From: Acidobacteriota bacterium
Lineage (GTDB): Bacteria; Acidobacteriota; Thermoanaerobaculia; UBA5066
Assembly (NCBI GenBank): GCA_016716715.1
Contig: JADJVE010000002.1
Span: forward strand, 186,001-250,000
DNA length: 64,000 bases
Direction of reading: 5' to 3'
Positions 9,738 to 19,766 of this stretch are shown in pieces. The translations under genes and the position numbers were made by a program. The stretch's first letter is position 1, and each line of letters begins with the position of its first letter. Below the pieces are notes generated by a model, which was given only the letters and a program-made list of their open reading frames with translations, was not told where the DNA came from and did not search any database.

Positions 9738-10913
9738 GTGAAGACGCTCGGGCTCCTCCCCGCGACGCTCGCGGTCGTCTTCACCTTCACCTGCATCGGA
9801 AGCCCGGCGTTCGCACAAGGCCCGGCGCCCCAGCCGGCCCCCTCGCCGGCCCCGGCCCCGACCCTGGCGCCGAAGCAGTGGTACGAGGGAATTGCCGTGA
9901 ACGGGTTCCTCTCCACCAGCTACGAGTACAACTTCAACCAGCCCGCATCGGGAACGAACCAGTATCGGGTCTTCGACTTCGACGACAACACCTTCAAGGT
10001 GGACGTGGCCGAGGTCGTCCTCCAGAAGGCGGTCGCCAACCCAGGCGAGGCGGGCTTCCGGGTCGATGCCGTGGCCGGCAGCTCGATTCCGCGCGTATCC
10101 GCCGCGGCCGGGCTCTTTCGCGACGCCAGTGGAAAGGCCCAGGACTTCGACCTGCAGCAGGCCTTCCTCAGCTACGTGGCCCCGGTCGGCAGCGGCCTCC
10201 GATTGGACATCGGAAAGTTCGTGTCACCCCTCGGCTACGAGGTCATCGAGGGTTACGACGGGTACGACGACAACGCGACGCGTTCGTTCCTCTTCGGGTA
10301 TGCGGTCCCCTTCACGCACACCGGCCTCAAGGCCAGCTATGCGTTTGGCGACCAGCTCTCGGGCATGGTGATGCTCGTCAACGGCTGGGACAATGCGAAA
10401 GACAACAACACGGCCAAGTCGTTCGGCGCACAGCTCGTCTGGACCCCTTCGAAGGCGGTCACGATCACCGCCAACTACATGGTCGGAGCTGAGCGGAGCG
10501 ACACGAGCGGCGACGCCCGCAACCTGGTCAACGTGAACGCCCAGTGGAAGGCCACCGACCGGATCGTTCTGGCGGTCGACGCCGTCTACGGGAGCGAGCC
10601 GAACGCCGTCACACAGGGTCAGACCGCGATGTGGAACGGGATCGTGGGCTACGCGAGATTCGGACTGAGCGACACCTTCGCTCTCGTCGTCCGGGGCGAA
10701 ATCTTCAACGACCGGGACGGCGCCCGGACGGGCGTCGCCCAGCAACTGAAAGAGCTGACGCTCACCCCCGAGCTCAAGGTCGGCTCCCACGTCGTCTTCC
10801 GCGGCGACCTCCGCGTCGATTTCTCCGACAAGGAGGTCTTCGAAGGTCCGGACGGGGCCCTCACGAAGAAGCAGCAGCCCACCGTCCTCCTGAACGCTCT
10901 CTACGCCTTCTAA
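9738..10913 (+). CDS. Outer-membrane beta-barrel protein (porin, OmpL/BBP2-like) of the kdp operon
   Basis: 391 residues from a GTG. A signal peptide (to about residue 26, ending FAQG) and a short Pro/Ala-rich linker precede a barrel with alternating amphipathic strands: INGFLSTSYEYNFNQP-type opening, LQQAFLSYVAPVGSGLRLDIGKF, and a final strand ending NALYAF with C-terminal Phe, the usual outer-membrane assembly signal. It resembles the putative beta-barrel porin-2 (OmpL-like) family. It sits between kdpE and kdpF with only 12 bases to the next micro-ORF, so it is probably induced with the K+ pump, perhaps to let K+ cross the outer membrane. That role is inference. Confidence 0.8.
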   Translation: MKTLGLLPATLAVVFTFTCIGSPAFAQGPAPQPAPSPAPAPTLAPKQWYEGIAVNGFLSTSYEYNFNQPASGTNQYRVFDFDDNTFKVDVAEVVLQKAVANPGEAGFRVDAVAGSSIPRVSAAAGLFRDASGKAQDFDLQQAFLSYVAPVGSGLRLDIGKFVSPLGYEVIEGYDGYDDNATRSFLFGYAVPFTHTGLKASYAFGDQLSGMVMLVNGWDNAKDNNTAKSFGAQLVWTPSKAVTITANYMVGAERSDTSGDARNLVNVNAQWKATDRIVLAVDAVYGSEPNAVTQGQTAMWNGIVGYARFGLSDTFALVVRGEIFNDRDGARTGVAQQLKELTLTPELKVGSHVVFRGDLRVDFSDKEVFEGPDGALTKKQQPTVLLNALYAF

Positions 10914-10925
10914 GGAGAACCGCCA

Positions 10926-11009
10926 ATGCTCGATGCCCTGTTCCTCCTCCTGACGCTCGGCCTCCTCGCGCTGTCGCTCTGGTACGTGAAGCGTTGCGAC
11001 GAGATCTGA
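10926..11009 (+). CDS. 27-residue single-span micro-protein in the kdp operon
   Basis: A 27-codon ORF beginning MLDALFLLLTLGLLALS and ending WYVKRCDEI. It has one hydrophobic span and a charged tail. AAGGAG ends at the barrel gene stop, well placed for this ATG, and kdpF follows after 23 bases with its own AAGG. The size and topology resemble KdpF, but KdpF itself is the next ORF. I recall similar short ORFs beside kdpA in other genomes but cannot verify this here. It may be a second small pump-associated subunit. Confidence 0.65.
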   Translation: MLDALFLLLTLGLLALSLWYVKRCDEI

Positions 11010-11032
11010 ATCGAAAGGGAAGGTGACACGCC

Positions 11033-11122
11033 ATGTCCTTCGAAGCCGTCCTCGGCCTCGTGCTCTCCGCCGCGGCCCTGCTCTATCTCCTCTACGCGCT
11101 CGTGAAGCCCGAAAAGCTGTGA
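11033..11122 (+). CDS. kdpF: KdpF, small subunit of the K+-transporting ATPase
   Basis: A 29-residue single-span peptide, MSFEAVLGLVLSAAALLY onward, ending LYALVKPEKL. The Tyr-Ala-Leu-hydrophobic then PEK(L/F) ending is typical of KdpF, which stabilises the KdpABC complex in the inner membrane. An AAGG-type ribosome site lies upstream, and kdpA begins 7 bases after the stop. Its size and position immediately before kdpA support the call. Confidence 0.85.
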   Translation: MSFEAVLGLVLSAAALLYLLYALVKPEKL

Positions 11123-11129
11123 GACCGCC

Positions 11130-12836
11130 ATGCTCGACATCTTCCTGAAGGTCGGCGTCTACCTCCTCCTCGTCCTCGCGGCCGTCAAGCCGCTCGGGAT
11201 CCACATGAAGAGGGTCTTCTCGAAAGAGAACACCTTCCTGGACCCCGTGCTCGTTCCGATCGAGCGCCTTCTCTACCGGGTCGGCGGCGTCGACGCTTCG
11301 AAGGAACAGGGCTTCAGGGCGTACGCGGGCTCGATGATGGTCTTCAACGTCGTCAGCCTCGTCGTGCTGTACGCGATGGAGCGCCTGCAGCACCTCCTTC
11401 CGCTGAATCCCGACAAGCTGCCGGCCGTCCCGGCCGCGCTCGCCTGGAACACGGCGGTTTCGTTCACGACGAACACGAACTGGCAGGCCTACTCGGGCGA
11501 GTCGACGATGTCGCTCTTCACCCAGATGGCGGGCCTCGCCGTCCACAACTTCGCGTCCGCGGCCACCGGCATCGCCATCGCGATCGCCTTCGTGAGGGGC
11601 GTCGCCCGGGTCGAGTCGAAGGGAATCGGCAACTTCTGGTCCGACCTCGTGCGCGCCACGCTCTGGGTGCTCCTCCCCATCAGCCTCGCGGGCGCGGTGG
11701 TCCTGATGTCGCAGGGCGTCATCCAGAATTTCAAGGCCTCGGAGACCGTCACGACGCTGGAAGGCGCCACGCAGAAGATCCCGCAGGGCCCGATCGCCTC
11801 CCAGGAGGCCATCAAGGAGCTCGGGACGAACGGCGGCGGCTTCTTCAACGCCAACTCGGCCCATCCCTACGAGAACCCCACGCCGTTCAGCAACCTCTTC
11901 GAGATGTTCCTCATCTTCTCGGTCGGCGCGGGCCTGACGTACACGCTCGGCTCGATGACGGGCAAGAAAAGGCACGGCTGGGCCGTCTTCTGGTCGATGG
12001 CGATCCTCTTCCTCGTCGGGGCGCTGGTGGCGGGCTTTTATGAGGTGCGCGGGAACCCGATCCACCAGGGTCTCGGAGTGGCCTCCGCCATGGGCAACAT
12101 GGAAGGCAAGGAGGTCCGGTTCGGGCCCGTCGACTCGGCGCTCTTCGCGACGATCACGACCGATGCGTCGTGCGGCGCGGTCAACGCGATGCACGACTCC
12201 TTCACGCCCCTCGGCGGCCTCGTCCCGCTCCTGAGCATCCAGCTCGGCGAAATCATCTTCGGCGGCGTCGGCGCCGGGCTGTACGGAATGCTCCTCTTCG
12301 TGGTCCTGACGGTCTTCATCGCCGGCCTCATGGTCGGGCGCACGCCCGAGTACCTCGGAAAGAAGATCGAGGCCCACGAAGTGAAGCTCGCGATGCTCTC
12401 CGTCCTGATCCTCACGTTCTCGATCCTCGTCGGAACGGCTCTCGGCGTCGCCTCGAAGGCCGGGCTCTCGAGCCTGAACAACGCCGGACCGCACGGGCTT
12501 TCCGAGATCCTCTACGCGTTCACGAGCGCGACCGGGAACAACGGCAGCGCGTTCGCCGGGCTGAACGCGAACACGGATTTCTACAACGTGGCGCTCGCCA
12601 TCGCGATGTTCTTCGGGCGCTTCCTGATGATCATCCCTCTCCTCGGCATCGCCGGCTCCCTCGCGGCGAAGAAGAAAGTCGCCGAGTCGATCGGGACGTT
12701 TCCCGTGGACGGGTCCGTCTTCGTCGTGCTGCTGATCGGCGTGATCCTGATCGTCGGCGCCCTCACGTTCTTCCCCGCTCTCGCACTCGGCCCGATCGTG
12801 GAGCACTTCCTGATGGGCGCCGGAAAGACCTTCTAA
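11130..12836 (+). CDS. kdpA: KdpA, K+-binding/channel subunit of the Kdp ATPase
   Basis: 568 residues, normal for KdpA. This polytopic inner-membrane subunit carries the K+ selectivity filter, related to four pore loops of K+ channels. All four loops are visible: SFTTNTNWQAYSGE, KELGTNGGGFFNANSAHP, TTDASCGAVNAMHDSFTP and TSATGNNGSAFAGL. It is the second of the kdpF-A-B-C run, 12 bases ahead of kdpB. It works with KdpB, which hydrolyses ATP, to import K+ at high affinity. Confidence 0.97.
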   Translation: MLDIFLKVGVYLLLVLAAVKPLGIHMKRVFSKENTFLDPVLVPIERLLYRVGGVDASKEQGFRAYAGSMMVFNVVSLVVLYAMERLQHLLPLNPDKLPAVPAALAWNTAVSFTTNTNWQAYSGESTMSLFTQMAGLAVHNFASAATGIAIAIAFVRGVARVESKGIGNFWSDLVRATLWVLLPISLAGAVVLMSQGVIQNFKASETVTTLEGATQKIPQGPIASQEAIKELGTNGGGFFNANSAHPYENPTPFSNLFEMFLIFSVGAGLTYTLGSMTGKKRHGWAVFWSMAILFLVGALVAGFYEVRGNPIHQGLGVASAMGNMEGKEVRFGPVDSALFATITTDASCGAVNAMHDSFTPLGGLVPLLSIQLGEIIFGGVGAGLYGMLLFVVLTVFIAGLMVGRTPEYLGKKIEAHEVKLAMLSVLILTFSILVGTALGVASKAGLSSLNNAGPHGLSEILYAFTSATGNNGSAFAGLNANTDFYNVALAIAMFFGRFLMIIPLLGIAGSLAAKKKVAESIGTFPVDGSVFVVLLIGVILIVGALTFFPALALGPIVEHFLMGAGKTF

Positions 12837-12848
12837 GGGAGACGCACC

Positions 12849-14897
<2,049 letters not shown>

Positions 14898-14905
14898 GGT
14901 CTTCA

Positions 14906-15505
14906 ATGAAAGAGAACGTCTTCGGCTCGATCCGGCTCTTCCTCGCGCTGACCGTGCTGCTCGGATTCGCATATCCCGCCCTCGTCTGGGGCGTGGGACA
15001 GGTTGCGTTCCGGGAAAAGGCCGATGGGGGATTTCTTAGAAAGGAAGAGGGCGGGCGCCCCGGCACCATCGTGGGCAGCGCGCTCATCGGGCAGTCCTTC
15101 CATTCCAAGAAGTTCTTTTCCTCTCGTCCCTCTGCGGCCGGCGATGCCGGCTACGACGGGACGCAGTCTGGAGGAACCAATCTCGGCCCCACTTCGAAGA
15201 AACTCGCCGATTCGATCCGCGATCGCGTCGCCGCGCTGCGAGCCGACAATCCGTCTCTTGCGGGTTCTCCCGTCCCCGCCGACGCCGTCACGTCTTCCGG
15301 CTCCGGCCTGGATCCTCACATCTCCCCCGAGTACGCCCGGCTACAGATCCCGCGGGTCTCCCGGGAGTCCCACATTCCCGCCGCCGACCTCGAGGCGCTG
15401 GTCGCGGCCCGGACGGAGGGACGATTCCTCGGGCTCTGGGGAGAGCCGCGCGTGAACGTGCTCCTCCTGAATCTCGAAGTCGCCAGGCGCACCCCCGCCC
15501 CATAA
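14906..15505 (+). CDS. kdpC: KdpC, K+-transporting ATPase accessory subunit
   Basis: About 199 residues beginning MKENVFGSIRLFLALTVLLGF, a single N-terminal membrane span, then a periplasmic domain with GSALIGQSFHSKKFFSSRPSA and DPHISPEYARLQIPRV, both characteristic of KdpC. The ATG at 14906 is preferred, with GAGG six bases upstream; an earlier TTG at 14894 overlaps the kdpB stop. Codons for the FLRKEEG stretch carry one copy of the low-GC motif described at 15029. The sensor half of KdpD follows after 7 bases. Confidence 0.95.
   Translation: MKENVFGSIRLFLALTVLLGFAYPALVWGVGQVAFREKADGGFLRKEEGGRPGTIVGSALIGQSFHSKKFFSSRPSAAGDAGYDGTQSGGTNLGPTSKKLADSIRDRVAALRADNPSLAGSPVPADAVTSSGSGLDPHISPEYARLQIPRVSRESHIPAADLEALVAARTEGRFLGLWGEPRVNVLLLNLEVARRTPAP
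15029..15050 (+). repeat. Low-GC motif copy (GATTTCTTAGAAGG family)
   Basis: GGATTTCTTAGAAAGGAAGA within kdpC, read in frame as G-F-L-R-K-E. It uses CTT and AGA codons, unlike the surrounding GC-rich sequence. Confidence 0.5.
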
Positions 15506-15512
15506 TCGGAGC

Positions 15513-16682
15513 GTGAAACCCGACCGCGACGCGCGACCCGATCCCGAGTCCTTCCTCAGGCTCGCGAACCGGGACCCGAAGCGCGGGCACCTGAAGGTCT
15601 ACATCGGGCAGGCGGCGGGCGTCGGGAAGACGTACAAGATGCTCGACGACGCCCATACGATGCGCCGGCGCGGCATCGACGTCGTCGTCGCCCTCGTCGA
15701 GACCCACGGCCGCGCCGAGACAGCCTCGCGGATCGGGGACCTCGACGTCGTCCCGCGCCGGACGGTCGAGTACAAGGGCGCGACGCTCGAGGAGATGGAC
15801 CTCGACGCGGTCCTCGCGCGCAGGCCCGAGGTGGCCGTCGTCGACGAGCTCGCCCACACGAACGCGCCGGGCTCGAAGAACGAGAAGCGCTGGCAGGACG
15901 TTCTCGACCTCCTCGCCGCCGGGATCTCCGTCATGACGGCCGTAAACGTCCAGCACCTCGAGGGCGTGCAGGACGTCGTGAAGTCCGCGACGGGCCTCGA
16001 GATCAAGGAGCGCGTTCCGGACCGCGTCATTCGCGAGGCGGATGCCGTCGTGAACGTCGACCTTCCGGGGCCCGAGCTTCGCGACCGCCTGAAGGAGGGG
16101 AAGATCTATCCGCCCGTGCAGGCCGCGCAGGCGCTCGAGAACTTCTTCCGCGAGGAGAACCTCCGGGCCCTCCGCGAGCTCGCGCTCCGCGAGACCGCCG
16201 AGAACGTCGACCACGGCCCCACAGAGACGGCGCCTTCGGCCGCGACGTCGGGGACGTTCGCGGCGGCCTCCCCCGCGCGCGTCGCCGTCGCCCTGCCGCT
16301 CGATCCGCTCGTCGCGCGCGCGTTGATCCGGCGCGGCTCGCGCATGGCCGGGCGTATGAACACGCGTTGGTACGCGTTCTACGTGAGGCGCAAGCGCGAC
16401 CGGCCCGAAAATCTCTCCGCGAAGGCGCACCGCGAGCTCACGGAGAACATCCAGCTCGCGATCTCTCTCGGCGCCACGATCGTCTATCGCGAGTCCGAGG
16501 ACGTCGCGCAGGCCCTGCTGGACTTCGCGCGCGAGGAAAAGGTCGGAGTTCTCGTCGTGGGACGCCCGACCCGGACGGGACTCAGGGGGCGAATCGCGCC
16601 CGGAATCGTCTCGCGCCTGCTCGAGGGGGCCCGCGGGATCGACGTCTTCGTCGTGGACATCGAGCGGGAAGGGCCCGCGTGA
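15513..16682 (+). CDS. kdpD: KdpD N-terminal half: KdpD sensor domain plus Usp domain, no kinase
   Basis: 389 residues from GTG 15513 with CGGAG upstream. Residues about 20-235 form the cytoplasmic KdpD domain with a Walker-A-like GQAAGVGKTYKM, VVDELAHTNAPG and AVNVQHLEGVQD. Residues about 255-385 form a universal-stress-protein domain (RVAVALPLDP, ending GVLVVGRPTRTGLRG.IAPGIVSRLLEGA). The protein stops there, where the membrane and kinase domains would normally follow; those are in the separate gene at 7502. It probably works in trans with that kinase to sense K+ or c-di-AMP. It is last in the kdp operon and meets the potassium transporter gene convergently. Confidence 0.92.
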   Translation: MKPDRDARPDPESFLRLANRDPKRGHLKVYIGQAAGVGKTYKMLDDAHTMRRRGIDVVVALVETHGRAETASRIGDLDVVPRRTVEYKGATLEEMDLDAVLARRPEVAVVDELAHTNAPGSKNEKRWQDVLDLLAAGISVMTAVNVQHLEGVQDVVKSATGLEIKERVPDRVIREADAVVNVDLPGPELRDRLKEGKIYPPVQAAQALENFFREENLRALRELALRETAENVDHGPTETAPSAATSGTFAAASPARVAVALPLDPLVARALIRRGSRMAGRMNTRWYAFYVRRKRDRPENLSAKAHRELTENIQLAISLGATIVYRESEDVAQALLDFAREEKVGVLVVGRPTRTGLRGRIAPGIVSRLLEGARGIDVFVVDIEREGPA

Positions 16683-16697
16683 TGCGGGCGCCGGACG

Positions 16698-18719
16698 CTA
16701 GACCGCGGCCCGCACAGGCAGGACGATCGACTGGACGCCCTCGAACTGCAGGCGGCGCTGAATCGCCATCGCCGTCTCGCTGTGGAGCAGCCGGTGGTAC
16801 CACTGCTCCTTCCGGAACACGAGCTTGCCGCTGAAGACGACCATCCGCGGGAACTCTTCCCGGAGCTCCTTGCAGATCTTCACGACCTCGTCGACCGCCT
16901 CGGTCGCGACGGCCATCCGGTAGCCGGCGTTCCAGCCCTTCTCCCGGCACCAGGAAACGTACTTCTCGAGATTGTTGCGGGTGTTCGCCTCGAGCCGCCC
17001 GACCTCCTCCTCCCCCTTGAAGCTGCCGGAATCCACGACGGCGACCGAAACGAAGATGAAGTTCCCGTAATACCTCGGGAACAGGGAGTGGATCGAGAGG
17101 ATCTGGTGGAGGCCGTAGCCGGAGAAGCGGTCCACCGTGAGGACGGCCGTGGGAAGGCGGCGGTCGAGAGTGTCGAGTCCGTCGCCGGGCGCGGGGAGGG
17201 GCGCGATCGGCGCGAGGATCTCGTCCAGCCGCTTGAGGTCCTCCGCGACGTGCTCGTAGTGTCGCTTGATCAGGAAACAGAGACAGACCGTCGCGCTCGT
17301 CACGATCGTCGTCACCCAGCCGCCCTCGGCGAACTTCTCGAAGAGCGTGACCCCGAGGATCGTGAGGCAGAGGACGAGGCCCGTCCCGTGAATCGCGAGG
17401 AGGCCCTTCCAGTGCGGCTCCTTGTGCCGGTCCACGATCCAGTGGCGCGACATGCCGAGCTCGGTCAGGGAGAACGTGATGAAGACGTTGATCGAGTACA
17501 TCACGACGAGCATCGTGATGTTGCCGCGCGTATACAGGAGGGCCGCGATTGCCGCGAGACCCATGAGGACGACGCCGTTCTGGGTCACGAGGCGGTCGGA
17601 GAGCTGCGAGAAGCGGCGCGGCACCCAGGAGTCGACGGCCATGTTCCCGAGGACGCGCGGGCCGTCGAGGAAGCCGGCCTGCGCCGCCACGAAGAGGAGG
17701 GCCGCCTCCGCGACGAGGAGCGTGAGCACGAACGCGCTCCCCACCGCGAAGCCTCCGATCTTCCAGTGGCCGAACAGGGCGTCGAAGAGGACGAAGTTCA
17801 TCGTCTTGCCCTCGTGGGGCCGCGCCGCCACGAGGAGGTATCCGAAGAGAATGCCTCCGGCCGTGAACGCGAGCGAGAGGGCCATCAGGAGCATGGTCCT
17901 CTTGCCGGTCTTCACACGCGGCTCGCGGAGCATCGAGACGCCGTTCGAGACGGCCTCGATTCCCGTGTACGTGCCCCCTCCCATCGAATAGGCCCTCAGG
18001 AGGACGAAGGCGAGCGGCCAGAACCCCATCGTCGCCGTCGAGGCGTGGAAATCGCGCGCGGCACCCGAGAAGACCTCGGGAAGGGCCGTGAGGTGCGAAC
18101 CGAAGGAATAGAGGATCGCGAAAGCGTGCGTCCCGATGAAGACGAGAAAGATCGGGGCGAGGATCGTCACGGATTCCTTCACGCCCCGGAGGTTCAGGAC
18201 GATCAGGAGGAGGAGAACCGCGATCTCGACCGGCAGCTTGTAACGGGCCATCGCAGGCGAGAGGAAGTTCCAGATCTGGTCGCAGCCCGAGGCGATTGAC
18301 ACGGTGATCGTCAGGACGTAGTCCACGAGGAGGGCGCAGCCCGAGACGACGCCCGCATGCTTTCCGAGGAGCTTCGTCGCCACGAGGTAGCCGCCGCCCC
18401 CGCCCGGGAAATGCTCGATGAGGTTCGAGTACGCGTAAGAGATGACGCCCACGGTGATCGCGGTCATCGCGACCAGGACGATCGCGAGGGAGCGGTGCTC
18501 CCCGAGCGCGCGAAACGCTTCGTCCGGCCCGTATGCGGAAGAGGACAGACCGTCCGCGCCGAGCCCGACCCACGCGAGGAACGCGATGAGCGACAGCCGG
18601 TGGAAGACGTGCGGGTCCTTGACGTCGCGCGGCTTGCCGAGAAGGACCTGGGAGAACTTGCTTGACTCGGCCATCGAAGGCCGCACGGGGCGGCCCATCC
18701 GAGTCTGCGGCGCTGCCAC
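16698..18719 (-). CDS. KimA-like APC-superfamily potassium transporter
   Basis: Up to 673 residues. About twelve hydrophobic spans cover residues 40-500, beginning LIAFLAWVGLGADGLSSSAYGPDEAF and including GGGGGYLVATKLLGKHAGVVSGCALLVDYVLT, close in pattern to the KimA (YdaO) K+/H+ symporters of the APC superfamily. About 170 soluble residues follow at the C-terminus, also as in KimA. The kdp neighbourhood supports a K+ substrate; an amino-acid permease is the alternative. The start is uncertain: GTG 18719 is the longest choice and ATG 18674 (MAESSKF) lies closer to the conserved region, but neither has a clear ribosome site. A putative KdpE-type sequence lies just upstream, oriented the other way. 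Confidence 0.8.
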   Translation of the reverse strand: MAAPQTRMGRPVRPSMAESSKFSQVLLGKPRDVKDPHVFHRLSLIAFLAWVGLGADGLSSSAYGPDEAFRALGEHRSLAIVLVAMTAITVGVISYAYSNLIEHFPGGGGGYLVATKLLGKHAGVVSGCALLVDYVLTITVSIASGCDQIWNFLSPAMARYKLPVEIAVLLLLIVLNLRGVKESVTILAPIFLVFIGTHAFAILYSFGSHLTALPEVFSGAARDFHASTATMGFWPLAFVLLRAYSMGGGTYTGIEAVSNGVSMLREPRVKTGKRTMLLMALSLAFTAGGILFGYLLVAARPHEGKTMNFVLFDALFGHWKIGGFAVGSAFVLTLLVAEAALLFVAAQAGFLDGPRVLGNMAVDSWVPRRFSQLSDRLVTQNGVVLMGLAAIAALLYTRGNITMLVVMYSINVFITFSLTELGMSRHWIVDRHKEPHWKGLLAIHGTGLVLCLTILGVTLFEKFAEGGWVTTIVTSATVCLCFLIKRHYEHVAEDLKRLDEILAPIAPLPAPGDGLDTLDRRLPTAVLTVDRFSGYGLHQILSIHSLFPRYYGNFIFVSVAVVDSGSFKGEEEVGRLEANTRNNLEKYVSWCREKGWNAGYRMAVATEAVDEVVKICKELREEFPRMVVFSGKLVFRKEQWYHRLLHSETAMAIQRRLQFEGVQSIVLPVRAAV

Positions 18720-18734
18720 CCCGCCCGGCGAACG

Positions 18735-18774
18735 CCTTTAGGGTTTCTTTAGACCTTTCTCCGGACTTCCTCGG
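18735..18774 (+). promoter_or_regulatory. Putative KdpE-controlled promoter region, copy 2
   Basis: Two perfect TTTAG half-sites (18737 and 18748) are 11 bases apart, followed by ACCTTTCTCCGGACTTCC. The match to 9674-9713 extends weakly to the start codon. The first TTTAG is 62 bases before ATG 18799, the same distance as at copy 1. The site lies between the divergent K+ transporter and a small membrane protein and points to the latter. Confidence 0.5.
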
Positions 18775-18798
18775 GTCCGGAGACGCAACTTCTTGCAC

Positions 18799-18999
18799 AT
18801 GAACGATCTCGCTCCCCAGGTCCCGCGCGGCGCCGCCACCGCGGCCCTCGTCGCAGCCTCGCTCCTGAGCCTCGTCGGAGGCGCGCTCGTCGCCGTGCCT
18901 CTCCACGGCGTGCTGCGCTTCGCCGTCGGCATGGGAGGTTTCGCGGGATACGTCGGGCTCTTCGCGCGCGCCCTCAAGGGCCTCGGGCGCCCTGGTTGA
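18799..18999 (+). CDS. Small two-span membrane protein of unknown function
   Basis: 66 residues, MNDLAPQVPRG then two hydrophobic stretches (AATAALVAASLLSLVGGALVA and FAVGMGGFAGYVGLFA) and a basic tail. The ATG at 18799 is chosen over a TTG at 18793 because it keeps the same 62-base spacing from the TTTAG repeats as the kdp-operon barrel gene. No Shine-Dalgarno is evident, as at that gene. It is divergent from the K+ transporter and may belong to the same potassium-limitation response. Family not recognised. Confidence 0.55.
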   Translation: MNDLAPQVPRGAATAALVAASLLSLVGGALVAVPLHGVLRFAVGMGGFAGYVGLFARALKGLGRPG

Positions 19000-19047
19000 C
19001 GGATCGCCCGGGGAGGGGCAGATTCCTCCCGTGAGACCGGCTCGCAC

Positions 19048-19278
19048 ATGAGGTCGCTCCCCGACCTTCCCGCGCCGCCGCCCATGACGGCCTGCACGTG
19101 CCTGAGCCTCTCGTTCGCCGAGGTCGCGGCCCGGCTCGACCGCGAGGGCCGGCCATCCGGGGATGCCGAGCGCGTCACGGGATGCGGGTCGATCTGCACG
19201 GCCTGCCTCCCGGACCTCCAGCGATACCTCGCGGCCCGCACGGCCCCCCGAACGACGGAAGGAGCACACCCACGATGA
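19048..19278 (+). CDS. BFD-like [2Fe-2S] protein (bacterioferritin-associated ferredoxin)
   Basis: 76 residues. Four cysteines fit the BFD pattern: C16 and C18 in TACTCLS, C50 and C53 in SICTACLPDLQ, with a fifth at C46. BFD proteins deliver electrons to bacterioferritin to release stored iron. The stop overlaps the start of bfr (ATGA), strongly supporting that partnership. ATG 19048 is the longest start; ATG 19084 (MTACTC) would give a normal-length BFD domain and is a real alternative. Confidence 0.8.
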   Translation: MRSLPDLPAPPPMTACTCLSLSFAEVAARLDREGRPSGDAERVTGCGSICTACLPDLQRYLAARTAPRTTEGAHPR

Positions 19279-19745
19279 AGGGCAACGAAAAGGTCATCCA
19301 GATTCTCAACGACGTCCTCTGCGCCGAGCTGACGGCCGTCAACCAGTACTTCATCCACGCGATGATGTGCGCGAACTGGCGGTACAAGAAGCTGGCGGAC
19401 CACAGCCGCGAGGAGTCGATCGACGAGATGAAGCACGCCCAGTCGCTCATCGAGCGGATCCTCTACCTCGAGGGCGTGCCGAACATGCAGAAGTACCTGC
19501 GGATCAACGTCGGCCAGACCGTGCCCGAGCAGCACGCCTTCGACCTCGAGGTCGAGCGGGCCGCCGTCGAGCGACTGAACGCGGGCCTCGAGCTCTGCCG
19601 TTCCGTCGGCGACAACGGGTCGCGCATGCTCCTCGAGGCGATCCTCAAGGAGGAGGAGGGCCACATCGACTGGCTCGAGGCTCAGCTCCAGCAGATCGCG
19701 GACATCGGCCTGCAGAACTATCTCGCTCTGCAGGCCGAGACCTGA
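19275..19745 (+). CDS. bfr: Bacterioferritin
   Basis: 156 residues, standard length. The ferroxidase-centre residues are in place: Glu in LCAELTAVNQYF, Glu and His in SIDEMKHAQ, and Glu/His in LKEEEGHIDWLE. The Met in DEMKHA is the usual haem ligand between subunits. It oxidises and stores iron in a 24-subunit shell in the cytoplasm. The ATG overlaps the stop of the BFD-like gene and GGAAGG lies upstream. Confidence 0.95.
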   Translation: MKGNEKVIQILNDVLCAELTAVNQYFIHAMMCANWRYKKLADHSREESIDEMKHAQSLIERILYLEGVPNMQKYLRINVGQTVPEQHAFDLEVERAAVERLNAGLELCRSVGDNGSRMLLEAILKEEEGHIDWLEAQLQQIADIGLQNYLALQAET

Positions 19746-19766
19746 AATCCGGCCGCCCCGGGAGAA

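Noticed and set aside
19746..19766. Terminator between bfr and the convergent slipin
   Set aside because: Only 21 bases; no stem with a T-run is present.
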